A stretch of 27,143 nucleotides of DNA, from assembly GCA_002432545.1 (NCBI GenBank), contig DJFR01000246.1, positions 8,379 through 35,521 of the forward strand, read 5' to 3'. This DNA is from Flammeovirgaceae bacterium UBA5867. Its GTDB lineage: Bacteria; Bacteroidota; Bacteroidia; Cytophagales; Cyclobacteriaceae. A model generated the notes under the pieces. It saw only the letters and a program-made list of their open reading frames with translations. It did no database searches and was not told the DNA's origin. The position numbers were made by a program, and so were the translations under genes. This document shows, in pieces, positions 1-8,276 of this stretch (positions are counted from its first letter, which is position 1; every line of letters starts with the position of its first letter).

Positions 1-129
1 CCAGGTGCCCGGAGATGATTCTCCTGCCAGTATGAGAACCGGGTTGTATGGATGCAACGTGATAGCAACAACAAAGAAGAATATAAAGAGAACACAGAGG
101 AATACAACGGCCTGTGTATACGCTTTCAT
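1..129 (-). CDS. N-terminus of a membrane protein, cut by the left edge
   Basis: An ATG at 129 opens a minus-strand frame that stays open for 43 codons to the window edge. It begins MKAYTQAVV and continues with about 20 hydrophobic residues rich in Phe, Val and Leu, a transmembrane helix or uncleaved signal anchor, followed by a short segment containing GESSPG. The start codon overlaps the TGA of the upstream lipoprotein gene by four bases (ATGA), which suggests one transcript and translational coupling. Too little is visible to name a family. The overlap and the clear membrane segment make it a real gene start rather than a chance frame. Confidence 0.6.
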   Translation of the reverse strand, partial: MKAYTQAVVFLCVLFIFFFVVAITLHPYNPVLILAGESSPGTW

Positions 130-1280
130 GTGCAGTCCAGGTCTTGCCCGCCATCAATGATCTGCCACGTGCCCTGTATATTGACAAACCACAGTGCTTC
201 CGCCAGTGTGTCGCTGCTTATTCCTGCGAAGGTTGAAGACACACATGCTATATCGGCAATACTGTCTCCATTCAGATCGGCTGTCCATACAGAACCGTTG
301 ATATTATTTACGATGCACGCAACATGCTGATCAGCCTGGTAAGGTATATATACTCCGAGTATATCGTCTGCTTCCAGGCTTGCTGCGCAGGCGAACTCGA
401 TACGCGGCTGATCGGAAATACAACCCAGGTTTTCCGGAACAATCTTCAGGGTAATGGAAATAAGACTTGCCGGTACAGCTCCGTTGCCGGTAAGGAAATA
501 TACTGGTATGCGATTGGTAAATTCGTGAATGAGCGATCCTATACCATTCACTTCCTGTGGTCCGCTGTCATACGAACCGAGTGGCGGGCCGAATGCTATA
601 TTCATTTGCGGATGCCTGGCATGATAGATTGATTTCAATAAGAAGTTTGTATTCTCTGTAACAGAACATTCAAAACGCGTTTCCGGTTTTCCTTCAGGTG
701 AAGTATATACTGCATTGTCTTCTGGTGACATCTTATAGATGAAAGGTCTGCCTCCCAGGAAGAAGAAGTTTCCATCGGCCAGAAACTGCGAGTCCTTTGC
801 GGGTGGCAGAACGGTGGAAGATGAATCCGCAGGATCGGTTACCCGGTTAAGCTGGATAAGTTTAGGACATGGTTCGCGAAGTGCGGTGCCCGACTGCATC
901 ATTTTCTTATAGGCCAGTATCGCTTCGTAAGCCTTTATTTCGTCTGTGGCAAATACAAGGCTGTCTTGCAGATCAGATAACTCCTGTGTTCCGCGAATCA
1001 TTTCTATACTGTCGCGTATATAGATGGCGCGCCTGGCATAGGTATAAATGTCGAGCAGTGGAGAGAATGTTTCCATCGCCATGCGCGTACTGTCATTGGC
1101 GGCACCCGTATATTCTATATTTACATTTGCAGAAACGGGATTGCTGTCGGTTACTTCATTTACCAGACTATCCGATAAATCTGCTGCTGCAATTTGTGTT
1201 TCAGTATCGGTTTTAGACCTGCAGCAGGTGAGTGTAAGAAGACAGATAACTGATGTGATCAGCGTAACAGGGTATTTCAT
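126..1280 (-). CDS. Predicted lipoprotein of unknown function, 384 aa
   Basis: I do not recognise a family. The frame is open further upstream, but the ATG at 1280 gives a standard lipoprotein leader (MKYPVTLITSVICLLTLTCC), with the lipidated Cys probably at 19 or 20; the 37 extra residues of the longer reading lack leader character, so this start is preferred. The mature part begins with a polar Asp/Glu/Thr-rich linker. Near the C-terminus (about residues 335-343) the stretch DLNGDSIAD resembles the calcium-binding loop of FG-GAP or dockerin-type repeats, and the protein ends in a Trp-rich segment. A location at the inner or outer membrane facing the periplasm or outside is inferred from the lipobox. 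Its stop overlaps the start of the membrane protein gene at 129, so the two probably form an operon. Function is unknown. Confidence 0.75.
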   Translation of the reverse strand: MKYPVTLITSVICLLTLTCCRSKTDTETQIAAADLSDSLVNEVTDSNPVSANVNIEYTGAANDSTRMAMETFSPLLDIYTYARRAIYIRDSIEMIRGTQELSDLQDSLVFATDEIKAYEAILAYKKMMQSGTALREPCPKLIQLNRVTDPADSSSTVLPPAKDSQFLADGNFFFLGGRPFIYKMSPEDNAVYTSPEGKPETRFECSVTENTNFLLKSIYHARHPQMNIAFGPPLGSYDSGPQEVNGIGSLIHEFTNRIPVYFLTGNGAVPASLISITLKIVPENLGCISDQPRIEFACAASLEADDILGVYIPYQADQHVACIVNNINGSVWTADLNGDSIADIACVSSTFAGISSDTLAEALWFVNIQGTWQIIDGGQDLDCT

Positions 1281-1498
1281 GTATTCAACAAGGGGGTCAG
1301 GATGATTGCTTAAATATATAGTATTCTTTTGTACGAATTGTGCAGACGGTTGTAAAGAATTTGCTCGTGTCGCTACTGATTCATGTTGCACGTTATAACG
1401 ATAGCTGAACTGAACGTAGAATCATTTAACTAATTTTTAACGAATGATATCGTGTAAAAACATTTCATTTGTTAAGAACCCACCCAATCTTGTTAAGC

Positions 1499-3655
1499 AT
1501 GAAAAAGTCTTCGATCACCCGCAGAGATTTTTTGAAGTCGGGCAGTCTGGCCGCAGGCGGTCTGTTACTTTCTTTTTCTATTTCACCAGGTGTTGCCAAA
1601 AGCTTGTTGCCTGCAGCATCGCCTGCTTCGTTAAATGCTTTGCTGCGGATCGGTGACGATAATAGTATATATATCATTCTCTCGAAAGTAGAGATGGGAC
1701 AAGGTGTATGGACCACGCTGCCGATGTTAATTGCCGAAGAGCTGGATTGTGATTGGAAAAAGATAAAAGTGATGCATCGTCCTTCCGGCAGGGGAGATGA
1801 TTTTCGTGAATCAATATTTGTACAGTCTACCGGGGGATCAGACTCCACGCGATCCGAGTTTGATCGTTACCGCCTGGCCGGTGCAACCGCGCGCGAAATG
1901 CTTATTGAAGCAGCCTGTAAAAGATGGAAGGTGAAAGCAACATCGTGTCGTACTGAAAATGGTTTTGTTATAGCAGGTGATATGCGTCTCAGCTATGGTG
2001 CGTTGGCTACGGAAGCGGCAACACTGCCTGCACCGCAGGTAACATTACGGGATGCTTCAAAATGGAAATATATAGGTAAATCTCAAAAACGCCTGGACAA
2101 TCCGGAAAAGGTAAACGGACAGGCTCGCTATGGTATTGATATGCAGTTCCCCGATCTGCTAACAGCCGTGGTAGCCCATCCGCCTGCCTTTGGCGCAGTT
2201 GTAAAATCATTTGACGCCAGCAAGGCAAATGCTATACAAGGTGTTCAGCAGGTGGTGCAGGTTCCGCAGGGTGTTGCTGTTATTGCCACTAACTTTTGGA
2301 CGGCTAAACAGGGGCGTGATGCGCTGGAGATTGAGTGGGATTTTAGCATGATTCAACACGTAAGCAGCAGCACACAACGGGATGAGTACCGGTCGCTGTC
2401 TCAAACCAGCGGACTTGTTGTGCAGCAGAAAGGTAGCGTGGCTGATGCATTGAAAGCGACTGATACTATACTGGAAGCAGAGTATACGTTTCCGTACCTG
2501 GCGCACGCACCTATGGAACCTTTAAACTGCACGGTAAGGATCAACGCAGATTCATGCGAGATCTGGACCGGTACACAATCGCCTATACTACATCAGCAGG
2601 AGGTGGCGTCATTTTTAGGACTAAAGCCGGAGCAGGTAATCTTTAATACACCCTATATCGGAGGAAGCTTTGGAAGGCGAGGTTCGTTCGGGAATGACTG
2701 GGTACTTGAAGCTGTACACATCGCGAAAGCGAGCGGGCGTTTTATCAAATTGATCTGGACACGCGAAGATGATATCAAAGGAGGCGGCTACCGGCCGGTA
2801 TATTTGCATCGTGTACAGGTAGGCATCGGTAACAATGGTTTACCATCGGCATGGCTTCACCGTATTGTAGGGCAATCGCTGTTTGCCAATACTCCGCTGG
2901 AGAAGGATATTGTTGCGAATGGTATAGACTATAGCTCGGTAGATGGTGTAAACGGATCTCCTTACTTCAGTATGGTCAACGATCATTCTATCGAGCTGCA
3001 CACCACAGCATGTGATATACCGGTGCTGGCGTGGCGTTCCGTAGGAAATACCCATACGTGTTTTGTAATGGAAACCCTGATTGATGAACTCGCAGTTAAA
3101 GCCGGTAAAGACCCGGTGGATTACAGACGTATACTTCTCCAAAATCATCCGCGACATCTGGCAGCACTCAATCTTGCAGCTGAAAAAGCATTGTGGCATA
3201 AACCATTGCCGGCCGGCCGGTATCGGGGTATAGCGGTGCATGCCGCCATGGGAAGTTATGTGTCACAGGTGGTTGAGATCTCAATCGTGAATGGGAAAGT
3301 ATATATCCATAAAGTAGTGTGTGCTATTGATTGCGGACTTGCCGTGAATCCCGATGGCGTACGCGCACAAATGGAAAGCGGTATAGTATATGGACTCACA
3401 GCAGCACTCTATGGTGAAATAACGCTGGAGAATGGTGCCGTAAAGCAAAGTAACTTTCACGATTACCGCATGCTGCGCTTGCCTGAAATACCTGTGGCAG
3501 AAATATATATTGTACCGGGCAACGAACGAATGGGCGGTGCCGGTGAACCGGGCGTGCCGCCTGTTGCGCCCGCACTTGCCAATGCTTTATTTGCTGCAAC
3601 GGGAAAGCGCGCGCGAAATCTTCCTGTTAGCATGCGTGAACTGATGCAGTCCTGA
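1499..3655 (+). CDS. Xanthine dehydrogenase-family molybdopterin-binding subunit (IorB-like), Tat-exported
   Basis: This is a 718-aa large subunit of the aldehyde oxidase/xanthine dehydrogenase family, closest in character to the isoquinoline 1-oxidoreductase beta type (IorB). Such subunits hold molybdenum-cytosine-dinucleotide cofactor and hydroxylate aldehydes or N-heterocycles. The preferred ATG at 1499 puts a twin-arginine signal at the N-terminus (T-R-R-D-F-L-K, Arg8-Arg9, then a Gly/Leu/Ala-rich core), so the folded enzyme is probably periplasmic. Two family motifs are intact: GGSFGRR at about 388-394 in the cofactor region, and GEPGVPP at about 682-688, where Glu683 is the expected catalytic base, followed by the usual APALANALFAATG segment. 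Length fits the family. The [2Fe-2S] small subunit and cytochrome partners that normally sit beside it are absent from the window. The physiological substrate cannot be read from the sequence. Confidence 0.9.
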   Translation: MKKSSITRRDFLKSGSLAAGGLLLSFSISPGVAKSLLPAASPASLNALLRIGDDNSIYIILSKVEMGQGVWTTLPMLIAEELDCDWKKIKVMHRPSGRGDDFRESIFVQSTGGSDSTRSEFDRYRLAGATAREMLIEAACKRWKVKATSCRTENGFVIAGDMRLSYGALATEAATLPAPQVTLRDASKWKYIGKSQKRLDNPEKVNGQARYGIDMQFPDLLTAVVAHPPAFGAVVKSFDASKANAIQGVQQVVQVPQGVAVIATNFWTAKQGRDALEIEWDFSMIQHVSSSTQRDEYRSLSQTSGLVVQQKGSVADALKATDTILEAEYTFPYLAHAPMEPLNCTVRINADSCEIWTGTQSPILHQQEVASFLGLKPEQVIFNTPYIGGSFGRRGSFGNDWVLEAVHIAKASGRFIKLIWTREDDIKGGGYRPVYLHRVQVGIGNNGLPSAWLHRIVGQSLFANTPLEKDIVANGIDYSSVDGVNGSPYFSMVNDHSIELHTTACDIPVLAWRSVGNTHTCFVMETLIDELAVKAGKDPVDYRRILLQNHPRHLAALNLAAEKALWHKPLPAGRYRGIAVHAAMGSYVSQVVEISIVNGKVYIHKVVCAIDCGLAVNPDGVRAQMESGIVYGLTAALYGEITLENGAVKQSNFHDYRMLRLPEIPVAEIYIVPGNERMGGAGEPGVPPVAPALANALFAATGKRARNLPVSMRELMQS

Positions 3656-3656
3656 A

Positions 3657-3680
3657 AGGTATAGCCGATATACTATACCT
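3657..3680. repeat. Inverted repeat AGGTATAG / CTATACCT between convergent genes
   Basis: Perfect 8-bp arms (3657-3664 and 3673-3680) surround an 8-bp loop. The element fills the 23-bp gap between the stops of the molybdenum hydroxylase and the nitrilase-type gene and overlaps the latter's stop codon. It could fold as a short hairpin and serve as a weak bidirectional terminator, but there is no T-run. A copy of TATAGCGT starts at 3680. Confidence 0.55.
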
Positions 3681-4407
3681 ATAGCGTGTGCAACGTGCAG
3701 TGCTTTGATTCTGTGTTCAGTATTACTATACCTTCGTGCGATTCATCCAGTTGTGCGAGCACCTCGCCCTGTGGACTCCACACCGCGGTTTTACCTGCGC
3801 ATAGAGCTCCATCAGCAGGGCCAACGGAATTAGCCATCAACGTAAAAACATGCTGCGAACGGGCAATTTCGGATAGCCGTTGCGTTGCCTTGTCAACACC
3901 ATTCGTAAACTTTGCTACACTGGCTATATAGATCGTGGCTCCGTTTCTAAAAGCTTCATCAGCATGCGCCTGTACCGAAAGTTCGTAGCAGATAGCGAGT
4001 GCTATTGTATCGCCAGCCATGTTAATCGTGGGGAAGTTCTGTCCGGGAACAAAGAACCCTTCTTCATCCGCGTGTATATATTTTTTAGCATATACCAGTC
4101 GTTCATGGTTGGGTTGAAAAATGATCATCCCAATAACAATACCTTTTTCTGTTCTAACCGGTATCCCGGTTCCGATGATAATTTTCTTTGTGTTGCTGAT
4201 GATTTGAAAATCCTCAAACCGGTGATCGTGTACATCAACAGCAAGCGCTTTTGCCAGCGAGGGTTCATACCCGGTTAAGGATAGCTCCGGGAAGATGATG
4301 ACAGCAGCATCGTACAATGCAGCCAGTTCAATAAATTCTTTATGACGGGCTATGTTCTGTTCAATATTGCCGGTAATGGGTTTTGTCTGCGCGATGCAAA
4401 TTTTCAT
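3679..4407 (-). CDS. Carbon-nitrogen hydrolase (nitrilase superfamily), 242 aa
   Basis: The protein has the Glu-Lys-Cys triad of the nitrilase superfamily, whose members hydrolyse amides, carbamoyl groups or nitriles. Glu41 lies in FPELSLTGYEP, the probable catalytic Lys109 in AKKYIHADEEGFFVPG, and Cys140 in ALAICYELS. The lysine region, with DEEGFFVPG, resembles aliphatic amidase-like members more than deaminated-glutathione amidase (Nit1). At 242 aa it is a little short for the superfamily (commonly 260-300) but the triad is complete and the end looks natural. No signal peptide is seen, so it should be cytoplasmic. The ATG at 4407 starts MKICIAQTKP, a typical first beta strand. It is transcribed alone, converging on the molybdenum hydroxylase. 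Substrate unknown. Confidence 0.9.
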   Translation of the reverse strand: MKICIAQTKPITGNIEQNIARHKEFIELAALYDAAVIIFPELSLTGYEPSLAKALAVDVHDHRFEDFQIISNTKKIIIGTGIPVRTEKGIVIGMIIFQPNHERLVYAKKYIHADEEGFFVPGQNFPTINMAGDTIALAICYELSVQAHADEAFRNGATIYIASVAKFTNGVDKATQRLSEIARSQHVFTLMANSVGPADGALCAGKTAVWSPQGEVLAQLDESHEGIVILNTESKHCTLHTL

Positions 4408-4423
4408 AAATCCTTAGTCAGAT

Positions 4424-4471
4424 AATGGTATAGCGTTTAATAGTTATGGGTTCCGGTAACTCTATACCATT
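4424..4471. repeat. Inverted repeat AATGGTATAG / CTATACCATT upstream of the nitrilase-type gene
   Basis: Perfect 10-bp arms (4424-4433 and 4462-4471) are separated by 28 bp and lie 17-64 bp upstream of the start at 4407. The core GGTATAG is the same as in the inverted repeat at the other end of that gene (3657-3680). It may be an operator or a leader hairpin. Confidence 0.5.
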
Positions 4472-4895
4472 GGTAATATTACGCTATTTGGCATAGCATA
4501 CCACTTATAGCGTTGTGTTAATTTTATAAGCAGCGGGTAGCCAATACGGAGTGTAATTATGTTAAATTTGGTTTTTCGGTAAACGCGGCATCTGCCGGTA
4601 CCCTGGTGGTGGCGACAGGTAAGCGTGGTACAGGATATAAATCCTGAAAGCTGGAACACTAACAGAACTATATGCAAAGAACTCTACTGTCTTTTTCATT
4701 TCATTCTATTTAACCGTGCATCAGCACATCTCCCGAAATGCAGGAAGTACCTGCGTTTCTATCCGGATAACGATTCGGTGTGAAAATGAATTCTTCGAAT
4801 TCAGGGTTACGGTATTCCGGTAGCCGGGTGATTCGCAAAAGGTCAGAGCGTTTCTGTGCATTATGTTGCTTGCTATAATTAAATGCGGTGGTTTG

Positions 4896-4915
4896 CCTTT
4901 ACGCTATAGTAAAGG
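4896..4915. promoter_or_regulatory. Dyad CCTTTAC-GCTATA-GTAAAGG before the sensor kinase gene
   Basis: Perfect 7-bp arms around a 6-bp centre lie 24 bp before the ATG at 4940. It could be an operator or a leader hairpin near the ribosome site. The centre is part of the TATAGCGT family of words seen in this region. Confidence 0.4.
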
Positions 4916-4939
4916 AATTTCTAATCGATTGTAAGGTAT

Positions 4940-7900
4940 ATGAACATACGTGTTCAACTATGGATCTTCTTTTACCTGTGCACGGCTTATCAGCCGGTCA
5001 TGGCGCAGCAGCTTTTTATCCAGGAGCACCCGGCTGAGATATATAAAGGCTCTTCCCAGAATTGGGATATCACACAAGATGCACAAGGTATAGTATACGT
5101 TGGTAACACCGATGGTGTGCTCGTATACGATGGATTGGAATGGAAGCGTGTTGAAATGCCGGCTACCGGTTATGCACTAACCATAGAGGCTGCCGATACG
5201 GGGAGGGTATATATAGGGTCCCTTTCGGATATGGGCTATTTGAAAAAGGACAAGGCTGGCGAGAATCACTATCACTCCTTGCTTTCGCTGATACCCGAAA
5301 AGGATCAACAAGCCGTGGGTGAAATAGAAGATATTAAAATTGTAGGCGGCACCGTATTTTTCAGTGATCTGAAGCATATCTATATATATGAAAACGAAAC
5401 CATGCGTACCTGGAATGGAGCTAATAACGGAATAATTGTTCTGGGTGGTTTAGTTTATACTACTCACGAAGGAAGCATGCTAGTATATAGTAACGGAGAA
5501 TTTAATAAAGTGCCATTTGTTTTTCCGGTAGAAGATATACAGCACCTGAATGATTACGCAAATGGTAAATATATAATTGTAGATCAGGCCGACAGAATAT
5601 GGATCGTTGATGCAGCAACCGGAGTCCGGCGGTTGTTTTCCGAAGAACTTGAGGAGCATCTGCAGCATGAGAACATCAATAAATTTACACTTCTGTCTGA
5701 AGGCAGAGTAGCGCTCCTTACCGATACACGCATTCTTATTTTTGGTCGTAATGGTAAACTGTTTTTTACGGTAACCAACGATATGTTGAAGGGTAATTTG
5801 TGGCTGCAGGTATTGTATGAAGACAAACAACACAACCTGTGGTTCTCTACAGACGAATCGATCGGCATGATTGCCACCAGTTCTCCGCTGGCATATTTCA
5901 GCAAGTACAATGGCATTCAGGGAATTATATTCTCCCAGACCTTTCATAATGGTGAACACTATGTGGGTACAGATCGCGGGGTTTATCGCAGAACCGAGAA
6001 GGAGAAGTTTACCTATATACAGGGAACATCCGGCACGGTCTGGAATTTCTACAGTCAGGGAGATATACTATACGTAGCACATGAGCATGGTGTACTGGAA
6101 ATAAAAAATGGTGTTTCGAAACGAATTATAACCGACCGACATGCTGAGACTCTATGCTGGACATCAAATAGCACCGATCATTTCGTTATGGGCACCTATA
6201 CTTCGGGTATGTGGCTCGTGCGTAAAACAGGCAATGGTTGGCAAAAGCTAAAGATCAAGGGGTTTGATAATGAGGTACGCTATATGCAGGCCGATACAGC
6301 TGGCTATATATGGATTGGGCATTATAGCAAAGGTATCTGGAAGATCAGGCTGAACGATGCGATGGATTCTGTAATTGAAAAGGAATACTATGATACGTCA
6401 CACGGACTTCCTTCAAGTACCGATAACCGGGTTTATAAGTTAAACCGCGATAAGAGTATTGTGTTTGCCACTTCAAATGGTATATATTCATATAACGCTT
6501 CACGGAATACATTTGAACCCGATAAGCGATTTTCGCATCATTTAACCGGAGCCACAATTTACGCACTCATGGAGACGCCCCGGGGTGATATATACTTCCG
6601 TGGGAAAAACGTAAAGCAAAAGAAGAGTGAAGTGGCGGGCGTATTGATACGAAAGAGTGATGCGGAATATACATTGTTAACAGCACCGTTTCATAAAATA
6701 ATCTGGACGGACACAGAACCCAGTATATATGCTACAGATGATGGAGCGTGGATTGCCAATCATAACAAGGTGATCGTATATAATCCGCATCGCAGAACGT
6801 ACTATCATGATCCGTTGTGGCCGTATGTTCGCAAAGTAACGGTGCGTGATTCATTGATCTATGCTGCCGGGCAAAATGCTGAAGGCATAACGTTGCCGTA
6901 CGACATGAACAGTATACATTTTGAATTTAATGTACCCTATTATGAAAACGTTGAACGGCTGGAGTTTCAATATAAATTGCAGGGATTTGACCGGGAGTGG
7001 TCGCACTGGACAACGCAGCACGAGGCGAGTTTTACCAATTTGCCCGAAGGCGATTATACGTTTATGTTGCAAACCCGGAACATCTATGAAAACGAAAGCA
7101 GGCTTGCCAGTTTTTCATTTCACATTGATCCTCCCTTTTACCGCACCATTTGGGCGTATCTGCTATATATAGTGGCTTTCGGATTGCTGCTATATGCGTT
7201 TTCCATAATCAATACCAAACGCGTAAAGTGGCAGAATGAAATGCTGGAGAAAGAAGTGCATGAGAAAACAAAAGAACTGCTGGCCATGAATGAAGAGATC
7301 ATGGCGCAGAACGAAGAGATATCGGTGATCAATGAGGAAGTTAACAGGAAAAATATAGAGATTGAAGATCAGGCACAGGTATTGAAAGAGTCCAATGTCA
7401 CCAAGGATAAACTTTTCTCGATTATATCGCACGACCTGCGCGGTCCGGTAAATCAGCTTCGGGAGATATTTGCCCTGATGGAAGCAGGGTATATATCGGA
7501 TGACGAATTTAAAAAAGTGCTGGTGCCTGATCTGCGCGAACGTGTAGGATATGTGGCTTCACTTACCGATAACCTGTTGCATTGGGCCAAAGACCAGATG
7601 GAAGGTATACAGGTAAAGCCTGCTGCGTTTAACCTTACGGATATAGTGTTGGAAAATGTTAACCTGCTTACAGCACATGCCACCAAAAAAGATGTGGGGC
7701 TTGTAAACGCAGTAACGTCCGGGCACGATGTGTTTGCTGATAAAGATATGATACGCCTTGTACTGCGTAACCTGATGAGCAACGCTGTGAAGTTTACACC
7801 GGCCGGTGGAAAAATTGAAGTGTCGGTTGGCGTTGATCACCAGCATGCTATCGTTTCGGTGCAGGATACCGGTATTGGACTCTCCGCTGAAGAGACCGAT

Positions 7901-8107
7901 ATGATATTGCGGAAAGATTATTTTACCCGCTATGGAACGGCCGGGGAAAAAGGATCCGGCCTCGGGCTGATGCTTTGCCGCGAATTTGTTGAAAAGAATA
8001 AGGGCACGTTGATGATCGAAAGTATACCGGGCGAGGGAAGCACATTCTCGTTTACCATTCCTTTAACATCCTGTTACATACATCGGTTTGTTGACTCCTG
8101 CGACTGA
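4940..8107 (+). CDS. Periplasmic-sensing histidine kinase with Reg_prop propeller and Y_Y_Y domain, 1055 aa
   Basis: This transmembrane two-component sensor has the architecture of Bacteroidota hybrid systems but without their C-terminal receiver and AraC modules. In order: signal peptide ending near PVMAQQ (residue 23); a long beta-propeller-like region (about 25-650) with repeated strands such as VYVGNTDGVLVYDGLEW typical of Reg_prop blades; a Y_Y_Y domain (about 660-727, with LQGFDREWS and LPEGDYTFMLQTRN); one transmembrane helix (about 735-757); a Glu-rich coiled coil; a DHp domain with phospho-acceptor His831 in SHDLRGPV; and a complete ATPase domain with N-box NLMSNAVKF (about 942-955), G1 DTGIGL (about 976) and G2 GSGLGL (about 1005). 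It should autophosphorylate in response to a periplasmic cue. No response regulator is encoded nearby. An AAGG lies just before the start codon. Confidence 0.92.
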   Translation: MNIRVQLWIFFYLCTAYQPVMAQQLFIQEHPAEIYKGSSQNWDITQDAQGIVYVGNTDGVLVYDGLEWKRVEMPATGYALTIEAADTGRVYIGSLSDMGYLKKDKAGENHYHSLLSLIPEKDQQAVGEIEDIKIVGGTVFFSDLKHIYIYENETMRTWNGANNGIIVLGGLVYTTHEGSMLVYSNGEFNKVPFVFPVEDIQHLNDYANGKYIIVDQADRIWIVDAATGVRRLFSEELEEHLQHENINKFTLLSEGRVALLTDTRILIFGRNGKLFFTVTNDMLKGNLWLQVLYEDKQHNLWFSTDESIGMIATSSPLAYFSKYNGIQGIIFSQTFHNGEHYVGTDRGVYRRTEKEKFTYIQGTSGTVWNFYSQGDILYVAHEHGVLEIKNGVSKRIITDRHAETLCWTSNSTDHFVMGTYTSGMWLVRKTGNGWQKLKIKGFDNEVRYMQADTAGYIWIGHYSKGIWKIRLNDAMDSVIEKEYYDTSHGLPSSTDNRVYKLNRDKSIVFATSNGIYSYNASRNTFEPDKRFSHHLTGATIYALMETPRGDIYFRGKNVKQKKSEVAGVLIRKSDAEYTLLTAPFHKIIWTDTEPSIYATDDGAWIANHNKVIVYNPHRRTYYHDPLWPYVRKVTVRDSLIYAAGQNAEGITLPYDMNSIHFEFNVPYYENVERLEFQYKLQGFDREWSHWTTQHEASFTNLPEGDYTFMLQTRNIYENESRLASFSFHIDPPFYRTIWAYLLYIVAFGLLLYAFSIINTKRVKWQNEMLEKEVHEKTKELLAMNEEIMAQNEEISVINEEVNRKNIEIEDQAQVLKESNVTKDKLFSIISHDLRGPVNQLREIFALMEAGYISDDEFKKVLVPDLRERVGYVASLTDNLLHWAKDQMEGIQVKPAAFNLTDIVLENVNLLTAHATKKDVGLVNAVTSGHDVFADKDMIRLVLRNLMSNAVKFTPAGGKIEVSVGVDHQHAIVSVQDTGIGLSAEETDMILRKDYFTRYGTAGEKGSGLGLMLCREFVEKNKGTLMIESIPGEGSTFSFTIPLTSCYIHRFVDSCD

Positions 8108-8232
8108 GGAGCAATGTATCTATATAGGTTATTCCACAGGCGTAGCATAAACCGTTCCTCCCGAAGATTCTTTTTTCCTTCTATCCGGTTTTTTAATCCT
8201 TTGCAAACAGAAGAATTTGATACGACAGAATG

Positions 8233-8260
8233 TTGCTTCATCTTGTATATTATATCTTTA
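8233..8260 (+). promoter_or_regulatory. Possible Bacteroidota promoter for the VOC gene
   Basis: TTG at 8233-8235 and TATCTTTA at 8253-8260 approximate the -33 and TAnnTTTG -7 boxes of the primary Bacteroidota sigma factor, with a 17-bp spacer (19-21 is more usual). It would leave a very short leader before the ATG at 8277. Confidence 0.35.
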
Positions 8261-8276
8261 AAAATTATATTCTATT

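Larger units (their letters stand above)
4408..4939. other. Intergenic region of about 530 bp with several dyads and no convincing gene
   Basis: No frame here looks like a full gene. It separates two divergent genes, so it should hold promoters for both. Visible structure: the GGTATAG inverted repeat (4424-4471), TATAGCGT at 4429-4436 and 4506-4513 with complementary copies at 4481-4487 (7 bp) and 4901-4908, a small hairpin GCAGG-AAGTA-CCTGC near 4739-4753, two GAATTC words near 4788-4802 separated by TTC, and CCTTTAC-GCTATA-GTAAAGG at 4896-4915. A plus-strand stretch around 4522-4650 reads without stops and contains GFSVNAASAGTLVVATG, but it has no start codon and ends at a TGA near 4648; it could be a decayed gene fragment or chance. 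Confidence 0.5.

Noticed and set aside
4462..4677. A 71-codon minus-strand frame in the gap before the sensor kinase
   Set aside because: No domain, no convincing start region, and composition rich in Cys, Thr and Arg as in chance frames. Kept only as part of the intergenic description.
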